Assembly (NCBI GenBank): GCA_020627685.1
Contig: JAHDGK010000029.1
Coordinates: forward strand, 4,995-48,452
DNA: 43,458 bases
Direction: 5' to 3'
Source: Granulosicoccus sp.
Lineage (GTDB): Bacteria > Pseudomonadota > Gammaproteobacteria > Granulosicoccales > Granulosicoccaceae
Both the position numbers and the translations under genes were made by a program. The notes under the pieces were generated by a model. That model had not been told where the DNA came from. It saw nothing but the letters and a program-made list of their open reading frames with translations, and did no database searches. Each line of letters opens with the position of its first letter. Within the stretch, counting starts at the first letter, position 1. Below are positions 42,501 to 43,458 of this stretch, piece by piece.

Positions 42501-43458
42501 CCGCTTGTATGGTGGGGTAGGTGATGATGTAATTAATGCCGGTGGCGGAAATTGGGATGAGGTATACGATGATCAAGGTGCGGATATCTACGATGGTGGC
42601 AGCGGCAGTCGCGACAGAATTTGGTTTGAAACGAATCCTAATGCTACCAGTATTGAACTTGTACTCGCAGGCGGTACGCAAACCGAGGTTACAGTCAACG
42701 GCAGTGAAAATGTATTTATCTCAAACTTCGAACGAGTAGTTGCAACTGGTGGTAACGATATCATCACTGGAAGCACGGCCTATAACGAATTTTGGCTCAG
42801 AGAAGGTGATGATATTGCCTATGGTTCTTTAGGATCCGGTGACATCTTCTATGCTGCCGGTGGTAACGATACTGTCGACTACACGTCCTTCACCGTTGAT
42901 ATCTCCGGTTCGATGAACACCGCGTCCGGTGGAAACTATACCTTGACGAAGGCCGGTAACGGTACTGACACTTTGAGCAGTGTGGAAACAGTACTAACGG
43001 GTTCGGGCAATGACATTATCGATACGGGTGTTGGTACGATTTTACTAGAAACTAATGCCGGTAACGATACAGTTACCGCTCGATACGCTGGTGTCGAGAT
43101 CAATACCGGGACCGGACAGGATACTGTCGAAGTTGAAGCGGGTCCCGTTACACTCGACACTGGTGATGATAATGACTCAGTTCAAATTGAATCTGATGGT
43201 GCTGATATCATATTAGGTTCTGGGGATGATCAGCTGAATGCGGTCGATCAGTACACATTTACTGTAGACGGCGGCATAGGAGATGATTATTTCGATATTC
43301 ATGGCGGTGGTGCTGTAATAGATGGTGGTGACGGAAACGATACGATCGACTATCGATTCGCCACTAATCCTTTGATCGCTACCCTCGCAGACACCGGTGC
43401 CGGTGCCGGGACCGTTGGTATTTCAGGTTCTACGGCTGACACAATAAGCAATGTTGAA
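14248..43458 (+). CDS. Giant RTX-type calcium-binding repeat protein (at least 9,737 residues, 3' end outside window)
   Basis: One reading frame is open from the ATG at 14248 to the last base of the window, 9,737 codons with no stop, and it is still inside a repeat (TISNVE) at the edge. An in-frame TGA at 14197 lies upstream and no other ATG or GTG intervenes, so the start is fairly secure, although the ribosome-binding site is poor. Residues 1 to about 418 are a non-repetitive acidic head without a Sec signal peptide. The rest is RTX/haemolysin-type repeats: GGxGxDxLxGG-like runs that bind calcium in this family, alternating with 50-60-residue beta segments that start DYS or DFS and end in xIENVIGTxGDD. 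RTX proteins of this kind are normally exported by type I secretion through a C-terminal signal, which would be beyond the window. Likely roles are giant adhesin or cell-surface protein; this is inference. Confidence 0.93.
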   Translation, partial: MDQDNKQPVEFSATETQEIGVQPGGEIALEGIDFDKVSVDIVDTDVIISDPGTGGKVILLGLAIFLFDEDQVPLISFNGEYIAPNLLLSKVGEIGNLTMQEFVAVSSLLEDDLKTSEVENEESEAEFEAAAEILAMITEAVESMAQQQEAVAEKVEVSKDDGKFDRKFIDEEGDKYSVAPKQPPPETPSLAAAAEAPPVPQAEALFDMALLQPSKVESIVTDGDLETRTILGGGGSEESAFNPSNEAQFSTEVLNYGTSDEDLVIMTDNPDYFDAGKMTRVIEMTPTFPAGFNVTEVTMTGFPDGFVVEGATKVGDTYTLESVELNDRGSIRVNLIYTVPSDETFSVDFKVTAEFDTTAVDEDGLPLVPPPEPTIDSEDTREFEMRDVSSADELNYVNAEGEEVWVLANDPNPNRVFSGSGDDQITGSIGVDFIQGGDGIDTIDGGAGDDILNGEGGDDIIIHNPGQDRFIGGTGSDTADYSETIENVVADLSTVVDGYANVVVGDAEDGEIDELTTVENIRTGLGADTLIGDAEDNHLSSGGGSDILVGGGGNDILDGGADRDIADYSTSTGPIVTNLTLDENNVTVDESNIDTLINIEHVIGSDFDDVMEGGAADDTFEAGAGDDVLIGGEGSNTLDGGEGDGDIVDFSGSSSGVTVNFGGGTDSEGFVIATHGSDADRLKNIEDLIGSDHDDNLTGDEADQTIIGREGDDFIDGAGGNDTLDGGLGTDRLQGGTGDDTFVHSDGNDQIDGGDDSDTIDFSLTENITQVNAVLDGASDSAIVVEGGDDLTVRNVENIIATPGDDILQGDANDNILDGRDGDDILIGAAGNDVLIGGEGRDSADYSVATVGVNIDLSVGEVTNDGFGGTDSIDGIEDLTGSDYDDVLSGDAQDNVLQGGTGDDILLGRGGDDLLSGGAGQDAASYEFAAAPVYVDLGAEEPTQDGDGGEDTFDSIESVIGSGFSDTLIGDELPNTLSGLGGNDTIDGLGGDDEILGGAGDDRLLASEGADTFDGGEDRDALDYSLFTDATSINVALSGSEFAEVSVSGADNDQVRNVETIIATAGDDVLAGDELSNTLMGEDGDDVILGGGGSDVLSGGDGTDQLRFDDLEDDGVILSLETNTASYASDGSVDSFSGFEQYATTNQDDIVFGSENADYVEGLAGDDHFNSSAGNDEFFGGDGNDLVDYSGQSGIDHIEATLNEGNTVTVTVVGGDDDQITSIESITGSAGDDLITGDSFDNRFSGAAGDDVLDGAAGDDHLFGDEGDDRFVSDTGDDIYEGGEGTDVIDYSGAPGGISVDLTVNTAFNDGFGDQDTIRTVENIIGTDDADIISGDAEINEIIAGDGDDIIRGGLGSDTLDGGAGLRDEVHFDDLSGAGVTLDIEQGTAFYATDASTDDLSGFELYYTTGQDDVVRGSIDVDTISTAAGDDSIEASLGQDVIDGGADRDTLDYSGLPQATSVNVTLDGDTAVDVIVGGVGTQNIRSIENITGTSGDDVLGGDASVNELLGGDGDDSIFGGAGSDILRGGDGTDELRFDELGAVGIDIDIERGVAIYSPDDSADTFSGFETYRTTDQDDTVSLSANADEIYTLDGDDAIDASLGADTIDGGAGSDTLNYSSSDLVGVTDIQVSLDNSNPVTVQVGGADDDTISNIENITGTSGDDVISGDGQANILLGMGGADSLSGAEGDDELIGGVGDDFLRGGDGNDILSGQQGRDTASYDDAAGGVTVDLGAGSASNDGFGGTDVLTSIENLEGSDFGDVLRGSDSLNDISAGDGDDVVYGGKGSDILAGGAHNAGDTLRFDDLTEAGVKLNLSAGEAEYIADDSTDTFSGFENYFISNQNDELTGSVVEDIVNTLGGDDTLYASTGSDTLDGGLGSDTLDYSSLTGIGDISVTLDETTPVTVNVAGGDDDTIVNIENVVGNDGDDYFAGDTENNRFEGRAGDDTFIASAGADVLFGGDDIDTVDYSGFASAGFVEVTLLGTSQSTVNVAGSDNDVISGIENVIGTSGDDTITGDGQSNELRGDGGDDTLDGGLGTDFVLGGTGDDLIIASEGADTSDGGLGTDTIDFSSLPAGQTIDVTLAGSADATVTIDNGDNQTIRGIENVIGSDGDDVVVGDALANVIETRGGDDLIGASAGTDILDGGDGIDTADYSALAGITRINVTLDEGNLSPVLVTGGANDQIANVENVIGTAGDDTLAGDAQDNHLQGLLGGDTFSGGAGNDILDGGTDAFADSVTYIDAPSGIVSDLSTGTTTEDGFGDADTLIGIEELVGSEHSDDITTGTDTLRIDAEGGNDDITMSLGNIAVHGGLGSDTIDYSSLDAANSISVELDGLNTVTLEVTGSTDHSITSIENVIGTPGDDVLTGDSSDNRLEGGLGDDILQGRDGDDTLIGGDGNDKADYSKAGGAVDVDLANNIAINDGDGGSDTLSGIEDLAGSNFDDLLTGNDSDNTLEGNAGSDVLKGGAGQDTLDGGAAQDTADYSDAAGSISVDLIAGEASQDGDGSNDTLIDIEDITGSDQDDIIFGNGDDNRLDGGQGDDLIRGGGGFDAIIGGAGSGDTVDYSQAGSQVVVNLTSSSTSNDGDGSFDTLSGIENVIGSASHDNITGDASSNRLEGGDGNDTLIGAGSNDYIDGGAGLSDTVDYSAAPDDVNVNLGAGVASADGYSSNDTVINVENVIGSDNDDTIAGSAAENELEGGDGNDVFIASAGSDEFDGGADSDTLDYSSLAGVTGINATLNGATTITVTVAGGDNDTASNIENVIGTSGDDTIGGDASINRLEGLDGDDSFTASAGADRIEGGAGNDSLDYSTFASAQDISVTLLDVVDSTVVVTGSENDTISGIENIIGTAGADTITGNSLDNTLEGRAGDDTLSGGDGDDTLLGGTGSDLMIASDGADLADGGSGVDTIDFSGLVPGQSIDVTLDGANDSVVTVANGSDQTVRNIENVIGTEEADQITGDALGNTLTALGGDDNFGASGGNDIMDGGAGNDTLDYSGLAGVQRINVTLGGSGVTTVQVSGGTDDQISNIENIVGTAGNDTLTGDSQDNRLEGLGGNDTFVGAEGNDTLDGGAGTADTVDYSGSPAAVDVDLAAGQATEDGYGSVDTLIGIENVIGSADDDVIAGNADANTLESGDGHDTLMASAGSDDIDGGDGSDTLDYSNLTGVSGVSASLNGANAITVTVAGGDNDTVSNIENLIGSVGDDNFGGDAASNRLEGRDGDDTFTASAGADAFVGGTGSDTLDYSTFSVASSINVALQGDTQSTIIVAGSDNDTVEGIENIIGTAGVDTITGDDQDNTLDGRAGDDLLDGGLGDDLLLGGAGQDTITASDGADTTDGGSGQDTIDFSGLPAGQSIDVTLNGALDAPVVIAGGTNQTVRNVENIIATGEDDLITGDDEQNTIQAGAGDDIIGASNSTDMLDGGVGQDTVDYSSLAGVQRINVTLTGSNAATVQVTGGANDQVQNIENVIGTSGNDVLVGDFQTNVLEGRDGDDTLIGDSGNDTLDGGDGLEDTVDYSSSPNGVNVNLASGVVADDGFSSVDTVIDIENVIGSSDDDIIVGSAADNVIETAEGDDLITASSGSDEIDGGDDSDTLDYSGLTGVTGVSATLNGATTSTVVVNGGDNDFISNIENLIGSTGDDTFGGDSAANRLEGLDGEDTFTASAGADTFIGGDGSDTVDYSSFFSAGNITVNLQGSTPTTVTLAGSDNDTISEIENVIGTTGHDTITGDDEDNRLEGRAGNDTLDGGLGDDEILGGDGTDTVIASGGADVTDGGDGTDTMDFSGLSAGQSIDVDLNGATPATVTIAGGTDQTVSNIENILATGEDDRVVGDGSANDIQTLAGDDLLGASAGADTLDGGAGNDTVDYSTLAGVQRINVTLNGINPTSVQVVGGTNDSILNIENVIGTSGDDILIGDTQDNVLEGRGGDDTLIGAEGNDTLDGGDGLSDTVDYSAAPNGIDVNLASGVVADDGYLGADTVIDVENVIGSAEDDTIGGSAANNVIDSADGDDSITGSAGFDEIDGGVGSDTLDYSGLTGVTGVSAALNGANVVTVTVAGGDNDAISNIENLIGSTGDDSFGGDAAQNRMEGLDGDDSFSASAGADTFIGGVGSDTLDYSNFFAAGAISVTLQGNTTTTVNVAGSDNDTISGIENIIGTVGIDTITGDDQDNLIDGRAGDDTLDGGLGDDTVIGGAGTDMIFASQGADSTDGGTGIDTIDFSALPVGQSINVALDGTNSANVVVTGGDNQTIQGVENIIGTAGDDQISGDGEQNNIQTLAGDDLIGASQGSDTLDGGAGTDTVDYSSLTGVQRINVTLNGSNVTSVQVIGGTNDQISNIENVIGTAGDDSLTGDSQGNHLEGRDGDDTLIGAEGNDTLDGGDGLGDTVDYSAAGNGIDINLATGVVANDGYLSTDTVLNVENVIGSDNDDVIVGNVEANVLEAGDGDDSLTASAGSDEFDGGDGSDTLDYSGLTGITGVDVTLNGPSTVTVTVAGGDNDIVSNVENVIGSTGDDTLGGDLNDNRLEGLAGSDNFTASAGSDTIVGGTGSDTLDYSSFFAAGAINVQLQGASDTTVFVAGSGDDTISGIENIIGTTGNDTITGDAEDNLIEGRAGNDTLDGGIGADTLRGGDGTDTITASVGADVIDGGTGVDTVDFSGLPAGQTIDVSLNESTPATVTVDGGDDQTISNVENIVGTAGDDQISGDAQENTIQSLGGDDMLGASAGADTLDGGAGSDTLDYSSVAGIQRISVVLDDNNVTTVQVIGGANDDISNIENVIGTAGDDSLTGDFQDNHLQGLAGDDYLIGSGGVDILDGGAGLGDTVDYSDATEDVDINLATGVVAADGYLSVDTVIGIENVVGSDQDDTIVGNTDANELESGDGDDSITGSSGTDTIDGGAGSDTLDYSSLTGVTGVAATLNGANPVTVTVGGGDNDVISNIENLVGSSGDDVLGGDLFNNRFEGLDGDDNFTASAGQDTFEGGLGSDTLDYSNFFAAGAISVVLQDTLQTTVNVAGSDNDTIAGIENIIGTAGVDSLTGDANDNTLDGRAGDDTLDGGLGADTIRGGDGVDMIIASVGADNTDGGSGQDTIDFSGLASGQTIDVELDGANAVNVTIASGTDQTLAAVENIIATDGADRIITDAASNNIQALDGDDFLGASAGADVFDGGAGLDTIDYSSHTTASRINVTLDGAIPSTVQVTGGADDVISNIENVFGTAGNDTITGDSQDNVLEGRAGDDTLVGAGGSDTLDGGAGLGDTVDYSAAPAAIDIDLSTGVVADDGYNAIDTVIDVENVTATAFDDVVVGNAQANVIETGEGDDTITATAGIDDYDGGDDSDTLDYSTLAGVTGVSVTLNGSNTANATVSGGDNDFLTNIENLVGSSGDDNFGGDSAVNRLEGNGGDDTFLASASSDTMIGGTGSDTLDYSSFFSASAISVTLQGATQTTVSVAGSDADQISEIENIVGTSGADTLTGDAEDNTLDGRGGDDTLDGGLGDDTLLGGSGTDSIIASVGADSVDGGTGVDTIDYSGLPVGQSIDVALSGAVPATVTVANGDNQTLSGVENVIATEEDDRVVGDAQQNTIQTLGGDDMIGASAGADILEGGAGVDTVDYSGLATAQRINVTLAGSSTSTVQVIGDANDQISGIENVIGTAGNDTLVGDDQGNSLEGRAGDDFLVGGSGNDTLDGGLGLDTVDYSSAPNAIDINLQSGVVADDGNLSVDTVVAVENVIGTVEDDVIVGSTEANVIDAGAGDDSLTATEGTDTFDGGAGSDTLDYSGLTGVTGVDVTLNGPTAVNVTVGGGDNDSIVNIENLVGSSGDDTLGGDLNDNRFEGLAGADRFIASDGADTFIGGTGLDTLDYSNFFAAGSIAVTLQGDTQSTVVVAGTDNDTVAGVENVVGTTGDDTIIGDDQDNILEGGAGDDTLDGGLGTDSLIGGAGDDTITASVGADNTDGGAGVDTVDFSTLTGGQSIDVTLDQTNVTTVIVNNGTNQTITAVENIVGTVEDDRIEGDTAENNLQASGGDDVLIASASSDVMDGGSGVDTVDYSTLAGISRITATLNGATPTTVQVTGGSNDTISNIENIFGTAGNDTLTGDTEGNVLEGRGGDDFLIGGGGNDTLDGGDDSDTVDYSAAPAAVNIDLNSGVVSADGYGSVDTVIDVENVVGTNAADTIVGNASANIIDLSGGDDTMTASGGTDTIDGGAGLDTLDYSNLTGVTGIDVSLNGANTVSVTVGGGDNDAISNIENLIGSTGDDNLGGDLFVNRLEGLDGDDSFTASAGADTFVGGAGSDTLDYSNFFSAGSIAVTLNGGTQTSVIVQGSDNDIIEGIENITGTAGDDTLTGDAEDNTLDGRAGDDTLSGGDGDDTLIGGDGADLIIASDGADDNQGGTGTDTIDYSGLPLGQSIDVVLNGATTSAVTITGGTDQTLSGVENVIATEGDDQVTGDTQQNTISTEGGNDVIGASAGADTLDGGAGLDTIDYSVHGSAERVNVTLNGNTVTTVQVTGSADDDIVNIENVVGTDGDDTLIGDTQDNILEGRLGNDLLVGGAGNDTLDGGAGTGDTVDYSAAPDGVNVNLATGDVTDDGYNAVDTVVDVENVIGTGFDDILVGNGQANTINAGAGSDNITASAGSDDIDGGADSDTLDYSGLTGVTGVSVTLNGTSDVNVTVGGGDNDTISGIENLIGSTGADTFGGDAADNRLEGLAGADTFLASAGADVMIGGDDIDTLDYSSFFSAGSIDVTLQGATQTAVVVAGSANDAIAGIENIIGTTGDDSITGDGENNQLEGRGGDDTLDGGLGDDVILGGSGDDVIQASEGADSIDGGTGIDSVDFSGLPLGQTIDVVLNDAIASTVTVNNGTDQSIVNVENITATGGDDSVTGNSQGNTIDAGAGNDTIGASAGSDNMDGGAGVDTVDYSTLAGVQRITLTLDDGNPSSVQVTGGSNDTVSNIENVIGTAGDDVLIGDTQDNRLEGRLGNDTLIGGAGNDVLDGGTGAFVDEVSYISAAQGVTADLDAGIATEDGFGGVDTLIDIENVTGSNFGDTLTASTATTEINAEGGNDSITAALGAMSIDGGTDSDTVDYSAFSAANAIDVELDGLNTVTVTVTGSDNQSLTSIENVIGGAGNDTIVGDSSDNILNGGDGNDTLQGKDGDDQLIGGDGVDLADYSQAGSSVIASLEDNQAIADGDGSSDTLTDIESLAGSNFGDTLTGDGEDNVIRGNAGGDTISAGAGDDVVEGGSGDDLIIADVGADSTDGGTGTDTIDFSGMPAGQSINVTLDGGTTSTVVVTNGTDQSISNVENVSGTGEDDVIVGDAEQNIINANAGDDTIGASGASDTLDGGAGSDTVDYSTLAGVQRINVTLQGAATTTVQVFGGSNDQISNIENVVGTDGDDILTGDAEDNRLEGGDGNDTLVGAAGNDTLDGGTGAFVDTVSYFGAAAGVTVDLINGTANDGELGVDTLIDIEDIRGSTHADTLTTSADTQNVNAEAGDDLINLGLGSVTVVGGAGSDTADYSTLTAANAVSVELDGSNAVTVSISGSTDQTLSQVENVTGGAGNDNLVGDSNDNRLEGGDGNDTLQGQGGDDDLIGGDGIDEADYSQSGSGVIVDLDTNQATNDGEGGSDTLSGIENLAGSNFDDILGGNDSDNTLEGNGGSDTLTGAGGQDTLDGGAGRDTADYSAVTGVVSVDLAANAASQDGDGSNDVLLNMEDVIGSNQDDIILGNDSDNTLTGGQGDDLLRGAGGFDTLDGGAGTADVADYSQAAGSVVVNLATNTTSNDGDGSFDTLAGIENVVGSSSDDQLTGDGGINRLEGGDGADLLIGGGSNDVLDGGAGLSDTVDYSAAPNVLEIDLEVGTATADGYLAIDTVSNVENVIGTVNDDIIAGNDDNNNIQAGDGDDTLTGRGGVDQLIGGIGTDTADYSDALGPVTANLAANVTTDDGDGSNDTLNSIENLTGSTSNDTLSGNFQNNVLDGGDGDDVLRGAAGQDVLIGGAGTNTADYGAASGSINVNLTAGNATADGDGSTDTLQQIQNVIGTVSDDVIIGDGFANELLGGNRNDVLEGRGGIDILDGGAGTDTIDYGQAAGAITVDLAANVTTDDGDGASDTLVLIENVRGSGGADTIVGSDEANVLEGDDGDDTLVGAGGNDTLDGDGGIDTVDYSDAASGVRASINDGATTNDGDGGTDILVEIENLIGSDGDDVLEGGAGSNTLSGGDGDDQFAGFSGNDIIDGGIGNNTVDYADATTGIDVDLAGEIATDDGFGFTDTLQNIQNVIGSANDDVIGGNAAANVLEGHDGDDVLIASAGTDTLDGADGVDTVDYSTLTGVTGVTIALNGAVDATAIVAGGDNDTLSEIENIIGSTGDDVLSGDSQVNNIQGNDGDDVIRGASGSDILDGGDHVTGDELRFDELNGVGVGLDLTAGTATFAADGSTDTFTNFESYVLTQQDDSIVGSTGADIVQSLGGDDVFNASQGADDLDGGVGSDTVDYSGLAGVASINVTLTGAVATTAQVVGGTDDTLTGIENIIATAGDDTLTGDSENNTLTGLAGDDTLDGGDGRDTLEGGSGDDMFIASDGENTYDGGLDNDTVDYSVLAGITSVRTQLGGASLSTITVNGGSNDFALGIENVIGSAGNDELVGDGFVNRLEGGDGDDLLEGAGGSDILIGGDGVDTIDYSGFGPGTGIAVTLDGANPVTVTGADNDTVSEVENVIGSEGDDLIIGDGLVNVIEAGGGDDVLVGGAGADSLDGEDGIDTVDYSQETGINSISVQLNSLNIVTVTVDGADNDSIQAIENVIGTEGDDTIYGGTSTNVLEGRGGDDLMRGGLANDTLDGGTGTNTLSFDDSSVGVTLDMAATTGGFFTATHGSGEVDSAANFTNIIGSSGADNISGDGQDNTIEGGVGADTINGLAGNDQLSGGSNADIIDGGEGNDIIDGGSGWDTLTGGDGDDIITAGTGEDTIRAGNGADTIDGGAEEDMLDYSVHPAATSINVTLSGSTPALVTVGSSENDTVSNIEQIRGTDGGDTIIGDTSDNTFFAGDGDDTLSGGLGTNEVYGEDGEDTFIGSDGQNSYYGGADSDTVDYSTLAGVTSLTVALDGASLAVASLVGTTNDLVAEIENVIGTAGNDEIDGDDRENHLQGLDGNDVLSGGAGIDLLEGGDGTDRITYEYAAAGVVVDMVAEETTDDGDGSSDTFTGIEQISGSRFDDSITGDADANSLYGWLGDDTFIGGSGADFFHGDDGSDTVDYSTEVGLTSVSVTLAGSLVVTATLGGGDNDTMRDVENIIGTDGDDTITGDTLNNHLQGLGGDDLLQGNIGTDILDGGTGTNTASFNLVNQGVVLDMSTAVAGEFTATVGGTEVNTLINFTNIIGSTANDNITGDAQDNDINGSAGNDTLRGGDGNDTITDTSGSNWLFGDDGDDTLTAGGGNDRLYGGVGDDVINAGGGNWDEVYDDQGADIYDGGSGSRDRIWFETNPNATSIELVLAGGTQTEVTVNGSENVFISNFERVVATGGNDIITGSTAYNEFWLREGDDIAYGSLGSGDIFYAAGGNDTVDYTSFTVDISGSMNTASGGNYTLTKAGNGTDTLSSVETVLTGSGNDIIDTGVGTILLETNAGNDTVTARYAGVEINTGTGQDTVEVEAGPVTLDTGDDNDSVQIESDGADIILGSGDDQLNAVDQYTFTVDGGIGDDYFDIHGGGAVIDGGDGNDTIDYRFATNPLIATLADTGAGAGTVGISGSTADTISNVE
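15502..20967 (+). repeat. Irregular RTX repeats, N-terminal section
   Basis: RTX repeats begin at GSGDDQITG. Up to about 19,899 the 80-100-residue units vary in type and order, including four units with an L/V-R/H-F-D-D/E-L opening (17563, 18355, 18850, 19651). From 19900 the spacing becomes that of the central array: DYS/DFS anchors at 19900, 20152, 20458 and 20710 are 252, 306 and 252 bases apart, identical to sub-repeats c, d, e and a of the super-repeat. This four-part run is separated from the main array by block B. Confidence 0.85.
20968..22185 (+). repeat. Block B, copy 1: five-part module at the left edge of the array
   Basis: It has five sub-repeats with anchor tyrosines at 20968, 21208, 21460, 21700 and 21943 (steps 240, 252, 240, 243, 243 bases). 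The types, in order, are VTYIDAP, DYSSLDAANSI, DYSKAGGAVDV, DYSDAAGSISVDL and DYSQAGSQVVVNL. The same order with almost the same steps recurs at 36529-37743. It is inserted between an a-type and a b-type sub-repeat. Confidence 0.85.
22186..35232 (+). repeat. Central array of ten 435-residue super-repeats (1,305 bp each)
   Basis: The b-type anchor tyrosine (DYSAAP and variants) occurs at 22186, 23491, 24796, 26101, 27406, 28711, 30016, 31318, 32620 and 33925. Seven of the nine intervals are exactly 1,305 bp and two are 1,302 bp. Each unit contains five distinguishable sub-repeats in fixed order. They are b (DYSAAPNGIDVNL), c (DYSGLTGVTGVSATLNG), d (DYSSFFAAGAISVTLQG), e (DFSGLPAGQSIDVTLNG) and a (DYSTLAGVQRINVTLNG). 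Measured in the unit at 25846-27150, the steps from a are 255 (a to b), 240, 252, 306 and 252 bases. Codons differ widely between units although the protein pattern and length are kept. Confidence 0.92.
35233..36528 (+). repeat. Hybrid unit: first half block B, second half super-repeat
   Basis: This unit is 1,296 bp. Its first three sub-repeats (anchors 35233, 35473, 35725; steps 240 and 252) match the first three of block B (VSYISAAQG, DYSAFSAANAIDVELDG, DYSQAGSSV). It then switches to the e-type DFSGMPAGQSINVTLDGG at 36019 and the a-type DYSTLAGVQRINVTLQG at 36271. The arrangement is what an unequal exchange between the two module types would leave. Confidence 0.8.
36529..37743 (+). repeat. 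Block B, copy 2: five-part module at the right edge of the array
   Basis: Anchors are at 36529, 36766, 37018, 37258 and 37501, with the next b-type DYSAAPN at 37744 (steps 237, 252, 240, 243, 243). The types, in order, are VSYFGAA, DYSTLTAANAVSVELDG, DYSQSGSGVIVDL, DYSAVTGVVSVDL and DYSQAAGSVVVNL. As in copy 1 it is preceded by an a-type sub-repeat 258 bases upstream and followed by a b-type. Confidence 0.85.
37744..43458 (+). repeat. Irregular RTX repeats, C-terminal section, open at window end
   Basis: After one b-type sub-repeat (37744) the 435-residue period is lost. Units of about 75-100 residues continue in mixed types, including DYGQAAGAITVDLAANVTTD at about 38461, a late RFDEL unit at 39436, and two DxSSVGVTLDMA/NLVNQGVVLDM-type units (about 40735 and 42196) containing FTNIIGS. 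From about 42540 the units become more divergent (WDEVYDDQGADIY, then FTVDISGSMNTASGGNYTLT), with fewer complete GGxGxD motifs. The sequence ends inside a repeat. Confidence 0.8.

Noticed and set aside
15272..42739. Short plus-strand open frames in the second frame within the giant gene
   Set aside because: They are Met/Val-rich frame-shifted readings of the repeat, with the same motif repeated, and none has an independent start signal. The main frame is open across all of them.
14536..43160. Dozens of open frames of 60-190 codons on the minus strand opposite the giant gene, many rich in Ser, Pro and Val
   Set aside because: They are mirror readings of GGT/GAT/GAC-rich repeat codons. They share the periodicity of the sense repeats, lack ribosome-binding sites and domains, and overlap one uninterrupted sense frame.
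1..43458. tRNA, rRNA, insertion sequences, prophage attachment sites
   Set aside because: I found no transposase or integrase frames, no terminal inverted repeats with target duplications and no recognisable tRNA or rRNA sequence.

Overview
The window looks like chromosomal DNA from a motile diderm proteobacterium, most likely a gammaproteobacterium. FlgH and FlgI show L and P rings, FlgJ carries the peptidoglycan-hydrolase half typical of beta/gamma-proteobacteria, and the flg/fli gene order fits that group. A marine or biofilm lifestyle is a guess from the giant repeat protein. The genus cannot be read from the sequence.

Positions 1-11614 (minus strand) hold an almost gapless flagellar cluster. 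In transcription order it is flgB, flgC, flgD, flgE, flgF, flgG, flgH, flgI, flgJ, flgK, flgL, then fliC with its own upstream region, then the first 67 codons of fliD, which is cut by the window start. Several junctions overlap by 1-4 bases (flgI/flgJ, flgJ/flgK, flgK/flgL), so translation is probably coupled. The products make the rod, hook, L/P rings, hook-filament junction, filament and filament cap.

Positions 11724-12785 (minus) encode an unrecognised lipoprotein with a Ser/Thr-rich linker and two copies of a Cys-containing domain. It is divergent from flgA (12926-13657, plus), which is followed by flgN (13683-14102, plus). The usual anti-sigma gene flgM is not between flgA and flgN. A perfect 7-bp inverted repeat sits just before flgA.

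From 14248 to the window end (plus) a single reading frame stays open for at least 9,737 codons and has no stop inside the window. It encodes a giant acidic protein, roughly 1 MDa so far. A non-repetitive head of about 418 residues is followed by RTX/haemolysin-type calcium-binding repeats of the GGxGxDxLxG type. The repeats are organised at a higher level. The core is an array of ten 1,305-bp (435-residue) super-repeats, each made of five different sub-repeats of 85, 80, 84, 102 and 84 residues. The array is bracketed by two copies, 15.56 kb apart, of a different five-part module ('block B'), and a recombinant hybrid unit sits at its right edge. The C-terminus and any type I secretion genes lie outside the window. 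This giant modular protein and its repeat architecture are the most unusual content here.
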